Of a stretch of DNA of 64,000 nucleotides, positions 44,480-53,959 are shown piece by piece. How positions within the stretch are numbered: position 1 is the stretch's first letter; each line of letters opens with the position of its first letter. The stretch covers positions 1 to 64,000 of the forward strand of contig CALFPA010000108.1 of the NCBI GenBank assembly GCA_937919825.1, given 5' to 3'. The position numbers and the translations under genes were made by a program. The notes under the pieces were generated by a model that saw only the letters and a program-made list of their open reading frames with translations, was not told the origin of the DNA and ran no database searches. This DNA comes from an uncultured Spartobacteria bacterium (lineage in GTDB: Bacteria > Verrucomicrobiota > Verrucomicrobiia > Chthoniobacterales > Terrimicrobiaceae).

Positions 44480-45634
44480 GTGAAAAATTTCGTTCTCATT
44501 CCCTTGCTAACTCTGGCAATTGCCATGCCTGCGATCGCGCAGGTCGGTGATTCTTCGCCAATCACGCTCAATTACAGCGGCGGGTCTCGTATTAAAGACC
44601 TGATTGATGTCGAAGGCGCTCGTGACAACCAATTGAACGGCTTCGGACTCGTGGTTGGTCTGGCCGGAACAGGTGATAGCAAAATCGATTCGACTTTGCA
44701 GACCATCGCGAACGCATTGAAAAATTTCGGCGTCAATGTGCCAATGGATGACATCAAGTCCGGCAATGTCGCCGCAGTTATGGTCACGGCGGATATTCCG
44801 GCATTTGTGAAGCCCGGCACGCGTATTGATATCGTTGTATCTTCAATCGGCGACTCAAAAACGCTCCAAGGCGGTGTGCTTTTGCAAGTTCCTCTACAAG
44901 GTGCGGATAAGACCGTTTATGCCGTAGCCCAAGGGCCGATTGCTGTGGGTGGTTTCCTCGGCGGTCAGGGCGGTCCCGGTGGGGCAACAGTCCAGAAAAA
45001 CTTCCCAACCGTAGGCACGATTCCGAATGGCGCGATTGTGGAGCGTGAAATCCCGATGCAAATCGTGAACAACGGCTCGCTGAACTTGCTCCTGCGCGAT
45101 GCGGACTTTACTTCGGCAGCCCGTATGGCTGAGGCGGTAAACCGAGTTTTTCCGAACACTGCCGTCGCTCGGGATTCAAAGACGGTTAATGTCCTCCTTC
45201 CGCCTGAATACAGCAACTACGAGGTGAATTTCCTTGCCACGATTGGCAGTATCGAAATCGAACCGGACTCCACCGCCCGCGTGGTGATTAACGAACGCAC
45301 CGGGGTGATTGTCGCGACCTCGAATGTCCGAGTTTCCAAGGTGGCGATTAGTCATGGTTCACTGACGATTTCGGTAGCGTCCACCCTCACGGCCAGTCAG
45401 CCAGATGCAGCTCCTCTCATCGGAAATGCGGCGGGTCAGACAGTGGTTCTGCCCAGCACAACGACCGAAGTGAACGAGCAAAAGGGTTCTTTCAAGATGG
45501 TTGAAGAACAGCCAAAAATCGAGCAGGTCGCGGCCGCTTTGAATGCGCTAGGCGTGAGCACCCGCGACATGATGTCCATTTTCCAAACCATGAAACGAGC
45601 TGGAGCCCTGCAAGCGGAACTTGTTCTGAACTAA
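44480..45634 (+). CDS. flgI: Flagellar P-ring protein FlgI
   Basis: 384 residues from a GTG start with a signal peptide (VLIPLLTLAIAMPAIAQ). Family blocks: RIKDLIDVEGARDNQLNGFGLVVGLAGTGDS (key part GFGLVVGLAGTGD), AVMVTADIPAFVKPGTRIDI, GGVLLQVPLQGADKTVYAVAQGP, ERTGVIVATSNVRVSKVAISHG and the C-terminal LNALGVSTRDMMSIFQTMKRAGAL. It forms the periplasmic bushing around the rod. It follows flgH by 12 nt and precedes the rod-binding protein by 2 nt. Together with flgH it shows a diderm envelope. Confidence 0.96.
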   Translation: MKNFVLIPLLTLAIAMPAIAQVGDSSPITLNYSGGSRIKDLIDVEGARDNQLNGFGLVVGLAGTGDSKIDSTLQTIANALKNFGVNVPMDDIKSGNVAAVMVTADIPAFVKPGTRIDIVVSSIGDSKTLQGGVLLQVPLQGADKTVYAVAQGPIAVGGFLGGQGGPGGATVQKNFPTVGTIPNGAIVEREIPMQIVNNGSLNLLLRDADFTSAARMAEAVNRVFPNTAVARDSKTVNVLLPPEYSNYEVNFLATIGSIEIEPDSTARVVINERTGVIVATSNVRVSKVAISHGSLTISVASTLTASQPDAAPLIGNAAGQTVVLPSTTTEVNEQKGSFKMVEEQPKIEQVAAALNALGVSTRDMMSIFQTMKRAGALQAELVLN

Positions 45635-45636
45635 TT

Positions 45637-45972
45637 ATGGAAATTTCACCCATCACCCCACAGTCCGGCCTACTGATGAACCCCGACCTCGGGGCCATGG
45701 CCGCCGCCGGAAAAAATTCCCGCCCCGATGGGAAGGATGCAAAAATTGCCGACTCATGCAAAGAGTTCGAGGCCGTGCTCTGGCGCCAAATGCTCGAAAA
45801 AGCTCTCTCGCCCATGCTCCATTCCACGGAGGGCGGCGGAGATAAGACTGGAACATACAACTATTTCCTGACGAACACGATTGCCGACGAAGTCAGTCAA
45901 GGCTCCAACGGCATTTCGTCTGTGCTTTACGCCCAACTTGTTAGCAAAAATCCAAAAACCTCAAATCTATGA
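45637..45972 (+). CDS. flgJ: Rod-binding protein (FlgJ N-terminal domain/CheL)
   Basis: 111 residues. It corresponds to the rod-capping domain of FlgJ, with the signature KDAKIADSCKEFEAVLWRQMLEKALSPML and DKTGTYNYFLTNTIADEVSQG-type end (NTIADEVSQ). The muramidase domain of enterobacterial FlgJ is absent, so peptidoglycan must be opened by a separate lytic enzyme. Its stop overlaps the flgN start by 4 nt. Confidence 0.85.
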   Translation: MEISPITPQSGLLMNPDLGAMAAAGKNSRPDGKDAKIADSCKEFEAVLWRQMLEKALSPMLHSTEGGGDKTGTYNYFLTNTIADEVSQGSNGISSVLYAQLVSKNPKTSNL

Positions 45973-46469
45973 ACATACAAACCCAATTCCAAGAGATCGT
46001 GGCGATGCTTCAGAACGAACTCCAAGAATACGGAGGGCTATTGCACCTTTTCGATCGCCAACAAAAATGCATCGTTCACCAAGACCCAACAGGTTTTCTC
46101 GATATCAATGTCGATGTCGACGAGCAGATTGCAAAACTTTCCCACTGCCGCCTCGAACGCGAGGAACTCGTTCGCCAGACAGCCTTGGCCCTCGGTAAAT
46201 CGAAGGACATCACGCTTTCCGCGCTGAGTCATAGTTTCGCTCCTGAGCATCAACCGCTTCTGCGCGCATTGATCGACGAAATCAATGACCTGATCACCCG
46301 CACCCAGCGCCGGACCCGCCAAAATCGCATGCTTCTCTCCCAATGCGTGGAGTCGGCACGGCAATTGCTTGCTGTAAGCAACCCCGGAGCGATCCCAGGA
46401 ACCTACGGGGCCCACGGACAGATCAGAACCCAATACAACACCGATCGATACACCGCCGCCGTCGCCTGA
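45969..46469 (+). CDS. flgN: FlgN-like export chaperone
   Basis: 166 residues, mostly helical, rich in Gln/Leu/Arg. The heptad-like helices (FQEIVAMLQNELQEYGGLL, DVDEQIAKLSHCRLEREELV, LIDEINDLITRTQRRTRQN) and position directly before flgK and flgL fit FlgN, the chaperone that keeps FlgK and FlgL soluble for export. Assignment rests on context as much as sequence. It starts within the end of the rod-binding gene. Confidence 0.7.
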   Translation: MNIQTQFQEIVAMLQNELQEYGGLLHLFDRQQKCIVHQDPTGFLDINVDVDEQIAKLSHCRLEREELVRQTALALGKSKDITLSALSHSFAPEHQPLLRALIDEINDLITRTQRRTRQNRMLLSQCVESARQLLAVSNPGAIPGTYGAHGQIRTQYNTDRYTAAVA

Positions 46470-46516
46470 ACCGACCGAGGCGGGATTAAGGTCCCGAACA
46501 AGGAAGTTTCAATTTT

Positions 46517-47944
46517 ATGGCAGGTCTCATCTCCTCACTGCACAACAGCAGCGCCGCTCTTCGAGTCCACTCGAAAGGACTCGAAGTTACGGGCAAAAAC
46601 CTCGCGAATGTCAATAACCGCGGCTACGCCAAGCAGCGCGTTGAAATCGGCGATCGCGGGCAAATCAATACTGGCATCGCTACGGAAAGCATGGGCGTGG
46701 AAGCCATGGGCCTCCGTCAAAACCGTGACGCCCTCCTAGACAAAAGTGTCATGCGGGAGTTGACCGCCACAGCAGATTTGGAAGCTGCTAAAAAAGTCCT
46801 GACCAGCACGGAGACAGCGCTGGGGCAGTTCCTCGATCGAACGAAAGATTCCACTTCCATTCAAAATGCGATGGGCGCCAACGGAGGTGCCATCGGTGAT
46901 GCCATTACGGATTTTTTCAACTCATGGGAAAGTGTTTCCGTGAAGCCTCAGGATGTTGGTGAGAAACAGCTTCTCTTGGAAAAAGCTAAAATCTTGGCAG
47001 AAAAGCTCAACCAGACCGACGATCGACTCGAGAAAGTTCAATTGGATGTCGACTCGCAACTTCAGGTCGATGTCGAAACGGTCAATCAGATTCTCGCTGA
47101 AATTGCTAAAACCAACGATTACATCGCCAAAGCGGAGTTGGTGAAGCCGTATTCTGCTGTTGATTTGCGCGATCAAAGGCAAGCGAAACTCGAGGAGCTC
47201 TCCAAGTATCTGGATGTTCAGTTTGAAAATATCCCCCCCCCCGATGGCTTGGGTCAAATCATCGTAAAGTCATCAGATGGTATAGAGTTGGTTAATGGTA
47301 AAATAGTTGCTGGACAGACCACAAATGCGGATGGGTCAGTAACTGGGCCTATTTCCTACAACACCACCACTAAAAAAGTCCAACATGACGAAGATGGGAC
47401 AGGTGCAATAGTTCCAGTTGATCTTTCTGCAAATGGAAAACTTGCGGCGCAACTCGAGTCGTCCACAGGCACCGTTCAAACGGCTCGTGATCAATTAAGC
47501 TCTCTAAAAGATGCTTTGAGCACTGAGGTAAATTCGGCCTACACCCCAGCAGCATTTTTTGCGATCGATACAGTAACGAACGAAATTTCTGTGTCTGCGA
47601 CTTCCATTTCAGCAGGAACCAGTGGCAGTAATGAAATTGCTTTGGATGTAGCAGCGCTTGGCACACAATCGATTACAGCCTTGGGTTCCACCTTCAATGC
47701 CTACTTCAATAAAACGGTAACAACAGTCGCCCAGCAGTTGAATTCCACAAATACTCGCCTAGAGGATCAAAAGCTCAGCGAGGAAATGGCTGTCAATAGC
47801 CGAGATCAATACAGCGGGGTTTCCCAAGACGAAGAAATCACCGATATGATGAAATTTCAGCGCAGCTTCCAAGCTTCAGCCCGGCACATCAATGTGATCG
47901 ATACCCTTTTGGAACAAGTCGTGAACCGCCTCGGAGTAGGCTAA
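46517..47944 (+). CDS. flgK: Flagellar hook-associated protein 1 FlgK
   Basis: 475 residues. N-terminal rod-family helix (SLHNSSAALRVHSKGLEVTGKNLANVNNRGYAKQ-type, key part GKNLANVNNRGYAKQRVE), a coiled D1 region, and the C-terminal EEITDMMKFQRSFQASARHINVIDTLLEQVVNRLG block that ends FlgK proteins. It links hook and filament. A good ribosome-binding site (aaggaag) lies before the ATG. The middle domain (about 240-390) is short compared with enterobacterial FlgK. Confidence 0.94.
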   Translation: MAGLISSLHNSSAALRVHSKGLEVTGKNLANVNNRGYAKQRVEIGDRGQINTGIATESMGVEAMGLRQNRDALLDKSVMRELTATADLEAAKKVLTSTETALGQFLDRTKDSTSIQNAMGANGGAIGDAITDFFNSWESVSVKPQDVGEKQLLLEKAKILAEKLNQTDDRLEKVQLDVDSQLQVDVETVNQILAEIAKTNDYIAKAELVKPYSAVDLRDQRQAKLEELSKYLDVQFENIPPPDGLGQIIVKSSDGIELVNGKIVAGQTTNADGSVTGPISYNTTTKKVQHDEDGTGAIVPVDLSANGKLAAQLESSTGTVQTARDQLSSLKDALSTEVNSAYTPAAFFAIDTVTNEISVSATSISAGTSGSNEIALDVAALGTQSITALGSTFNAYFNKTVTTVAQQLNSTNTRLEDQKLSEEMAVNSRDQYSGVSQDEEITDMMKFQRSFQASARHINVIDTLLEQVVNRLGVG

Positions 47945-47956
47945 TCTAATTAAGCC

Positions 47957-48880
47957 ATGAGAGTTACATTTAACGCATTTCCTGACACGCTCCTCGGTCG
48001 TCTTCAGTCCTTGGGCTCGGAGCAGAATAAAGCCTTGACGCAACTCAGCACGGGTCAGCGCATTTCTGCCCCCAGCGATGACGCTCCGGCCATGCAGCGG
48101 ATTCTCAATCTGCGAACCGAGAAGAAGCAGAATCAGCAGTTCCATCAGAATGCAACCGATGGTCTTGAGAAGAGCAAGGTGACATTTTCATCCTTGGAAC
48201 AAATCAAGGACCTCTTGGTCCGAGCCTCCGAACTTGCTGCTGGAATCAATGGAGCTTCTTCAGAAAATGAATATTTCGCCAAGTCCACTGAAATCAATCA
48301 GCTTATTGAGCAAGGTTTGAATGTCGGAAATACCAAGTTGCGCGGAGCCTACCTTTTAGCCGCTGACTCCCCAGAAAATCCTGCCTATACTGCTGCAAGG
48401 GATCCTCAGACCGATAAAATCACAGCTGTTACCTATGCCGGCAGCCCTAATGATTCCGCAATTCGTATAAACGAAGATACCGAAATTAAAGTCGGCTCTT
48501 CAGTTTCAGAAAACGAAAAAATTGCGGATTTACTAAATAAACTCATTTCTCTCCGGGATGCCATGGATGCACCCGCTTCAGCAACAAAAGCCGAGACGGT
48601 GATTGGAATGAGATCACAAGGAACAGATAACCTGGATGAACTCGAAAACACCGTTCTTTCCTATCTCTCAAGAGCCGGCACCATTCAATACCGCCTCGAA
48701 ACCGCAATGCGCGATCTCGAGGTCCGCTACGAGGCCACGGAGCAATTGATTTCCAAAGATGCCGATGTGGATTTTGCCGAGGCTACGGTTCGGCTGAATC
48801 GTTCTCAGATGGCATACCAGGCGGCCATTCAGAGTGGAGCGATGATTCAGCGAAATTCTCTGCTCGACTATGTTCGCTGA
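47957..48880 (+). CDS. flgL: Flagellar hook-associated protein 3 FlgL
   Basis: 307 residues with flagellin-like ends. The N-terminal LSTGQRISAPSDDAPAMQRILNL and the C-terminal RLNRSQMAYQAAIQSGAMIQRNSLLDYV are typical of FlgL. The filament gene itself (flagellin) is not in this window. It sits 12 nt after flgK and 19 nt before fliW. Confidence 0.93.
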   Translation: MRVTFNAFPDTLLGRLQSLGSEQNKALTQLSTGQRISAPSDDAPAMQRILNLRTEKKQNQQFHQNATDGLEKSKVTFSSLEQIKDLLVRASELAAGINGASSENEYFAKSTEINQLIEQGLNVGNTKLRGAYLLAADSPENPAYTAARDPQTDKITAVTYAGSPNDSAIRINEDTEIKVGSSVSENEKIADLLNKLISLRDAMDAPASATKAETVIGMRSQGTDNLDELENTVLSYLSRAGTIQYRLETAMRDLEVRYEATEQLISKDADVDFAEATVRLNRSQMAYQAAIQSGAMIQRNSLLDYVR

Positions 48881-48899
48881 TTTCATCTAAATACGCCCG

Positions 48900-49355
48900 A
48901 TGCTCGTTGAAGCCGCCATTTCGGGTCAGCAGGAGTTCACGCCTGATGACACGAACAACAAATTTTTCATGCCCGAGGGACTCATCGGGCTCTCGGAGTT
49001 TAAGAACTTCGAGTTGATCGTTGATACAGACACTCTGCCGTTTGTTGTTCTGCGTTCCTACAATGGCGATGAAATCCAGATTCCGGCGCTTGAACCGGTC
49101 AATTTTGTTCAAAATTACAAACTCAATATCGGCGATGAGGATGCAGCGACTCTCGAGTTGCAGGGGGCAGATGCAAATCCGTTGATCCTGAATGTTGCCA
49201 CCATCAAGTCGTTCGAGCCGCAAAAGGTGACGCTCAACCTGGCCGCTCCGATCTTGATCAACCGGCGCACACGCATCGGCAAGCAAGTGGTCTTGGTGAA
49301 TTACCAAGACTACTCGACGCAGCATGTGCTCATCGACGAAACCGTGAGCCACTGA
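48900..49355 (+). CDS. fliW: Flagellar assembly factor FliW
   Basis: 151 residues. FliW binds CsrA and flagellin in a partner switch that matches flagellin translation to export. Family features: [44 protein letters not shown] and the closing [21 protein letters not shown]. It lies 7 nt before csrA, the usual arrangement. Confidence 0.94.
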   Translation: MLVEAAISGQQEFTPDDTNNKFFMPEGLIGLSEFKNFELIVDTDTLPFVVLRSYNGDEIQIPALEPVNFVQNYKLNIGDEDAATLELQGADANPLILNVATIKSFEPQKVTLNLAAPILINRRTRIGKQVVLVNYQDYSTQHVLIDETVSH

Positions 49356-49362
49356 CCGAACC

Positions 49363-49674
49363 ATGCTCACGCTCTCACGAAAAATTGGCGAAACCATCCA
49401 GATCGGCGACAACATTGTTCTGCTGATCAAGCGCGTGGATGGCGAAGTGGTCCGTATCGGCATTGATGCTCCAAAAAGCATTCCCATCTACCGCGGGGAA
49501 ATCTACGAGGAAATCAAGGCCCAGAACCTCGAGGCGATCAAGAATCCGCAGACATCGCTCACCAAGCAAAATCTCGGAAAACTCCGCTTGGCCGCCTCCT
49601 TTGCCCGCAATCTTGCGAATCCGCAACCGGCCACTCCTCCGGAGCCTCCGGCTCAAAATCCCCCGACGGAATAA
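49363..49674 (+). CDS. csrA: Carbon storage regulator CsrA, extended C-terminus
   Basis: 103 residues. RNA-binding dimer, with [18 protein letters not shown]-type strand one (Leu4 and Arg6 present), [14 protein letters not shown] and the RNA-contacting [10 protein letters not shown] (Arg44). CsrA proteins are often near 60-75 residues; this one has about 40 extra, a helix ([19 protein letters not shown]) and a Pro-rich tail. The C-terminal extension is where FliW contacts CsrA in Bacillus. It is the last gene of the flagellar run. Confidence 0.94.
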   Translation: MLTLSRKIGETIQIGDNIVLLIKRVDGEVVRIGIDAPKSIPIYRGEIYEEIKAQNLEAIKNPQTSLTKQNLGKLRLAASFARNLANPQPATPPEPPAQNPPTE

Positions 49675-49710
49675 CCCGCCGTCGATGGAGAACTCTCAGG
49701 TGATGAGCCA

Positions 49711-49738
49711 AAATCCCCGGTCTTGATCTTGGGGATTT
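49711..49738 (+). promoter_or_regulatory. Hairpin overlapping the PBP start
   Basis: AAATCCCC (49711-49718), 12-nt loop, GGGGATTT (49731-49738), a perfect 8-bp stem. It could be a weak terminator for the flagellar operon without a U tract. It also covers the purine-rich sequence and first two bases of the proposed TTG start of the next gene, so it could restrict its translation. Confidence 0.4.
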
Positions 49739-52313
49739 GAAGTGGAAAAGTCCTGCCATCAGTAAAGACCTCTACAGTTGGGAAAAAGCGAAGCCTGAGC
49801 GCCGCGTGCCGCTCTACACCCGCAAAATCGTATGGATGCCAGTCGCCGTGCTGGCGATCGGAGCTTTTGCCGCCTGGGTGGTTTTTGGAATCTTAACGAG
49901 CCAATACAAAGACCGCGCCGAGGAGTTCGATCTCAAGCAGGTCACAGAAATGGAAGCAGCCTCCGTGCTCTACGACCGCGAGGGCCGGGAATTCGGGAAA
50001 ATTTTTATCCAAAATCGACAACCGGTGACTTACGAGCGTCTCCCGCAAGCTCTCGTGGATGCTGTCATTTCGGCCGAAGACAATCGGTTTTATTCCCATA
50101 CGGGCGTCGACTACATGGGCATCTTTCGAGCGGCGATCACGAACTACCTTCAAGGCCGCATTGCCCAAGGAGCGAGCACCGTCACGCAGCAACTGGCCCG
50201 AAATTCATTCGAACTCCGCGAGCGCACCTACGAGCGCAAACTGATCGAATTGTATCTCGCCTGGCGCATCGAGAGGAATTTCTCGAAGCGCGAAATCATG
50301 GGGGCCTACCTGAATCGCGTTTACTTCGGCAGCGGTTTTTACGGCGCCGAGGCTGCCGCGCAGGGGTATTTTGGAAAAAATGCCATTGACCTCTCAATCG
50401 GACAGTGCGCCACCCTGGCGGGACTTTTAAAAAGCCCGAACGCCCTCTCACCATTTAACAACCCCGAGGGATCGAAGTCCTCGCGCGATATCGTTCTTCA
50501 AAAAATGCGCGAACTCGGACTCATCAGCCGAAAGGAATTCGCCGAGGAGACTGAGTCTGCGCTAGGCGTCGTGAAGCGCACGAACCCCTTCAAGACAGGC
50601 TACGCTCAAGAACTCATCCGCCAGCAGGTCATCAAAGCTCTCGGTTTCGAGCGGGCGATGAATGGGGGCTACCGCATCGACACCACACTCGACATCGACC
50701 TCCAGCGTGCCGCCGAAAAGGCCACGCAGGACATTCTTTTAGAGGTGGAATCCCGCCCTGGCTACAACCACCCCACCTTTGCCGAATACCGCGCAGCCAC
50801 GGCGAAGCTGGAGGAAGACATTAATCGTGGAAAAATGTCGGTGAAAATGCCCGAGCCAAAATACCTCCAAAGCGCGACGATCGCCGCTGACAACGCCACT
50901 GGCGGCATTCTGGCCCTTGTCGGGGGTCGCGATTTTCGCCACAGCGAATACAACCGCGCCGTGCAAGGAACCCGCGCCGCCGGCACGGCCTTTACCCCCT
51001 TTGTTTACACTGCTGCGTATGACTCTGGCGTGTTCCCTGGGGAACTCGTCCAAGACGCTTGTATCGATAACCGATATGTCATGGTCGGAGGCGAGACGGG
51101 CATCCTCGGCGAGTGGGGGGTAGAAACCGCCGAGAACGAATATGAGGGATCCATCCCCACGCGCGAGGCCCTCCTCAAAGGCAAAAACGCCGCCACCGTC
51201 CGACTCGGAATGAAAATCGGCTTGGACAAAGTGATCGAGACCGCGACCGCCGCGGGATTCACTTCGCCACTCCGCGACTACTCAAATTCCTTCCTCGGCA
51301 GTAGCGAGTCCTCCCTCGACGAACTCGTCCTCGGCTACACGATTTTCCCAAACACCGGTCAGCGTCCTGCCAGTCTCCACATCATTCAAAACATCAAAGA
51401 TTCCGACGGCCAATCGATCTTCAGCGCGCCTCGCAAGCGCTACAGCGCTCTCTCCCCGACAGCCACCTACCAAGTCCACTCGATCCTTTCCGATTACATG
51501 GAGAAAGGCCAAGGAGCCGCCGCCTTCTCGCAATTCGGCCTGCCATCGATTCCCGTCGCTGGAAAATCCGGCACCGCCTACGGCTTCACCGACACCTATT
51601 TTGTCGGCTACACAAACCGCGTCACCTGCGGCGTGTGGGTTGGTTTCGACAAGCCCATGAAAATTTTTCGCGGCGCCTTCGGCAAGGATCTCGCTCTTCC
51701 CATCTGGTCAAAAATCATGGCCGCCACTTTGAAATCCTTTCCTCCTTCTGCGATCGAGCAACCTCGGGGCCTGCAAACGGTCGAAGTCTGCCGCGCCTCC
51801 GGTCTCCTCGCGACTCCGCGCTGCCAACCCAAATCCTCCGCAAATCCCGTTCCAGCCTCGACGAGCGAATCGGATTCCACCCAAACCCTCAGCGTTTATC
51901 AGGAACTCGCCTCCGAAGAACAAATCCCCAAAATTTCCTGTGACATTCATGGAGGCGGCATTCGTTCCTACACCAGAGAATTTGAGCAGGAAGACTGGCC
52001 CCGCGCCGCTTCCGCCATTGATCTCAGCAAGATTCGTCCCGTCGCCGTCGTCTCGCCGGCTTTGACGGGTTACAATGACATCTACCGCTCCGTGAGGCCC
52101 GGAGAGGAAAGCGACAACGACGACAGCATTCCCGTCGCCAAGGCAATCCCGGTAAATGTTCCGCCACCCGCCGCCGAAGCCGTGGACGGCTCGCAGTCTT
52201 TTCCCGCCGATGTCGAAGTCCGTCGCGCCGAGCCCGTGGACTCCAGCGCCGAACCATTCGAAGCCCCCGCCCTGGAAGCCGCCCCGCCTGACCCGATTCA
52301 ATTTTTCAATTAA
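49737..52313 (+). CDS. Class A PBP homologue with degenerate transpeptidase
   Basis: 858 residues from TTG 49737 (GTG 49806 is the alternative). One membrane helix (IVWMPVAVLAIGAFAAWVVF), then a family 51 glycosyltransferase: Glu114 in ISAEDNRFYSHTGVD and QGASTVTQQLARN are intact, so lipid II polymerisation is expected. The transpeptidase domain has KSGT, but the SxxK tetrad reads TAFT (Thr417, Thr420) in RAAGTAFTPFVY, and the SxN site reads GKN. The nucleophilic Ser and its Lys are thus both replaced, predicting loss of crosslinking and beta-lactam acylation. The C-terminal 170 residues are Pro/Ala rich and unassigned. It is followed by the initiator tRNA. Confidence 0.88.
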   Translation: MKWKSPAISKDLYSWEKAKPERRVPLYTRKIVWMPVAVLAIGAFAAWVVFGILTSQYKDRAEEFDLKQVTEMEAASVLYDREGREFGKIFIQNRQPVTYERLPQALVDAVISAEDNRFYSHTGVDYMGIFRAAITNYLQGRIAQGASTVTQQLARNSFELRERTYERKLIELYLAWRIERNFSKREIMGAYLNRVYFGSGFYGAEAAAQGYFGKNAIDLSIGQCATLAGLLKSPNALSPFNNPEGSKSSRDIVLQKMRELGLISRKEFAEETESALGVVKRTNPFKTGYAQELIRQQVIKALGFERAMNGGYRIDTTLDIDLQRAAEKATQDILLEVESRPGYNHPTFAEYRAATAKLEEDINRGKMSVKMPEPKYLQSATIAADNATGGILALVGGRDFRHSEYNRAVQGTRAAGTAFTPFVYTAAYDSGVFPGELVQDACIDNRYVMVGGETGILGEWGVETAENEYEGSIPTREALLKGKNAATVRLGMKIGLDKVIETATAAGFTSPLRDYSNSFLGSSESSLDELVLGYTIFPNTGQRPASLHIIQNIKDSDGQSIFSAPRKRYSALSPTATYQVHSILSDYMEKGQGAAAFSQFGLPSIPVAGKSGTAYGFTDTYFVGYTNRVTCGVWVGFDKPMKIFRGAFGKDLALPIWSKIMAATLKSFPPSAIEQPRGLQTVEVCRASGLLATPRCQPKSSANPVPASTSESDSTQTLSVYQELASEEQIPKISCDIHGGGIRSYTREFEQEDWPRAASAIDLSKIRPVAVVSPALTGYNDIYRSVRPGEESDNDDSIPVAKAIPVNVPPPAAEAVDGSQSFPADVEVRRAEPVDSSAEPFEAPALEAAPPDPIQFFN

Positions 52314-52366
52314 ACAAAATTACCCCTTGCCAATCACACGCCGCCGTCTAGTTTGAATCCATAGAT

Positions 52367-52440
<74 letters not shown>

Positions 52441-52452
52441 CCCCCTCCCACT

Positions 52453-52479
52453 CGGCTCACGAAGAGCCGTTTTTTTTTT
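52453..52479 (+). terminator. Intrinsic terminator of tRNA-fMet
   Basis: Stem CGGCTC/GAGCCG (six pairs, loop ACGAA) followed at once by ten T residues, 12 nt after the tRNA end. This is the strongest rho-independent terminator in the window. Confidence 0.92.
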
Positions 52480-52552
52480 GGAGTTTTCTCAAGGGTTTTA
52501 TCTGACAAGGAATCGCATTGTGGTTTCTCATCCACGGGGCGAAAATTTCCTT

Positions 52553-53959
52553 ATGAACGCCGAGCCATCCATCTGGCAAAACGCCTCGCCGGGCGATCTC
52601 TCCTTTGTTTTTCCAGAGACCCGCTCGGGCGATGTGGAAAAATCCGTAAGAAAATCCGTCGCCGCATTTCCCGCTTGGGCGGGGCTGACACTGGAGAAAC
52701 GCCGCGAGGCTTTGGAAAAATGTCGCGAGGCCCTTCAGGACCGCTCCGAGCAACTCGCCGTGTTGATTTCTCGCGAGACCGGAAAGCCGCTACGCGAGGC
52801 GCGACTCGAAATGGGCGCGGTGATTGCGAAGTTCGACCTCACCTTTGCGGATGGCGATCGGTATTTACGCGACACGATGATCGACGATGGACCCCATCCC
52901 GCCTTGGTCCGCCGCCATCCGCTTGGCCCAGCGGCGGTGATCGCTCCCTACAATTTCCCCATCCACCTCGGCCATGGGGCGACCGTGGCCTATTTGCTCG
53001 CGGGGAACACCGTGCTTTTCAAACCCTCTCCGTTGGCGGTGAACACAGGTCTCGCCTATGCGCAAGCCATGCAGACCGGATTGCCAGCTGGGGTTTTTGA
53101 GGTGGTGCCAGGTTGGGGCGAGACCGGGAAATCGCTCTGCGCCCATCCCTCAGTGAGGGCGGTGTGCTTCACAGGTTCCGTGCCGGTGGGGCGGGCCTTG
53201 TCCGAAATGCTCTCCCAAGATTATTCCAAATGCCTCGCCCTCGAGCTGGGTGGTAAAAACTCAGCCATCATTTGTGGCGATGCCGACATCGCGCTCGCCG
53301 CCGAGGCCGTTGCCGACGGGATGTGCCTCACCGCCGGCCAGCGCTGCAATGCAACCTCTCGCGTCTTGGTGGATCAAAAAATTGCCGGGCCTTTTCTTGA
53401 AAAATTGCTGACCTCGGTGGCCCGATACAGCCCGGGTGATGTTTTGGAGGACACCACGATGCTCGGGCCGTTGATCAGCATCGCGCCCCACGAGCGCTAC
53501 GAAAAACTCGCCTCGCTCGACATCGGAGATTGGATTCTTCCCGGGGGAATTCTCGAGAAAAACTCACGCGACCAACATGGCTACTGGGTTCTTCCCGCCA
53601 TCGTTGTGGCCTCGCAATCCTCAGTGCTCGACAGTTCGCCTCTGGCTCAGCAGGAAATCTTCGCTCCCATTCTGGTCGTGGAAATTTACTCGACGGAGGA
53701 CGAAGCCATCTCGCGCCATGAAGCGTGGAAGTTCGGTCTCACGGCGAGTATCTTCACTGCCGACCCAGACCACTTCCAACGACTCGGCGCTTCCCTGTCA
53801 GTCGGCAATCTCTACCAAAATCTCCCCACCACTTTTTCGCCGTCCACGCTTCCTTTTGGAGGGTGGGGGAGTTCTGGCAATGGACGCCCCGGCGCCCGCG
53901 GCTTTGCACGATTTGGAATCCGCGAGCAGGCGGTGCAGTGGAGGAAAGGTTCCCTATGA
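52553..53959 (+). CDS. Aldehyde dehydrogenase (AstD-like)
   Basis: 468 residues from ATG 52553. NAD(P)-dependent aldehyde oxidation. Motifs: PYNFPIHLGHG and LLAGNTVLFKPSPL of the cofactor domain, VCFTGSVPVGRAL, catalytic Glu in LELGGKNSAI, catalytic Cys in GQRCNATSR, and C-terminal LPFGGWGSSGNGRPG. The pattern is nearest to succinylglutamate-semialdehyde dehydrogenase AstD, but no other ast gene is present, so the substrate is open. The stop overlaps the next start (ATGA). Confidence 0.85.
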   Translation: MNAEPSIWQNASPGDLSFVFPETRSGDVEKSVRKSVAAFPAWAGLTLEKRREALEKCREALQDRSEQLAVLISRETGKPLREARLEMGAVIAKFDLTFADGDRYLRDTMIDDGPHPALVRRHPLGPAAVIAPYNFPIHLGHGATVAYLLAGNTVLFKPSPLAVNTGLAYAQAMQTGLPAGVFEVVPGWGETGKSLCAHPSVRAVCFTGSVPVGRALSEMLSQDYSKCLALELGGKNSAIICGDADIALAAEAVADGMCLTAGQRCNATSRVLVDQKIAGPFLEKLLTSVARYSPGDVLEDTTMLGPLISIAPHERYEKLASLDIGDWILPGGILEKNSRDQHGYWVLPAIVVASQSSVLDSSPLAQQEIFAPILVVEIYSTEDEAISRHEAWKFGLTASIFTADPDHFQRLGASLSVGNLYQNLPTTFSPSTLPFGGWGSSGNGRPGARGFARFGIREQAVQWRKGSL

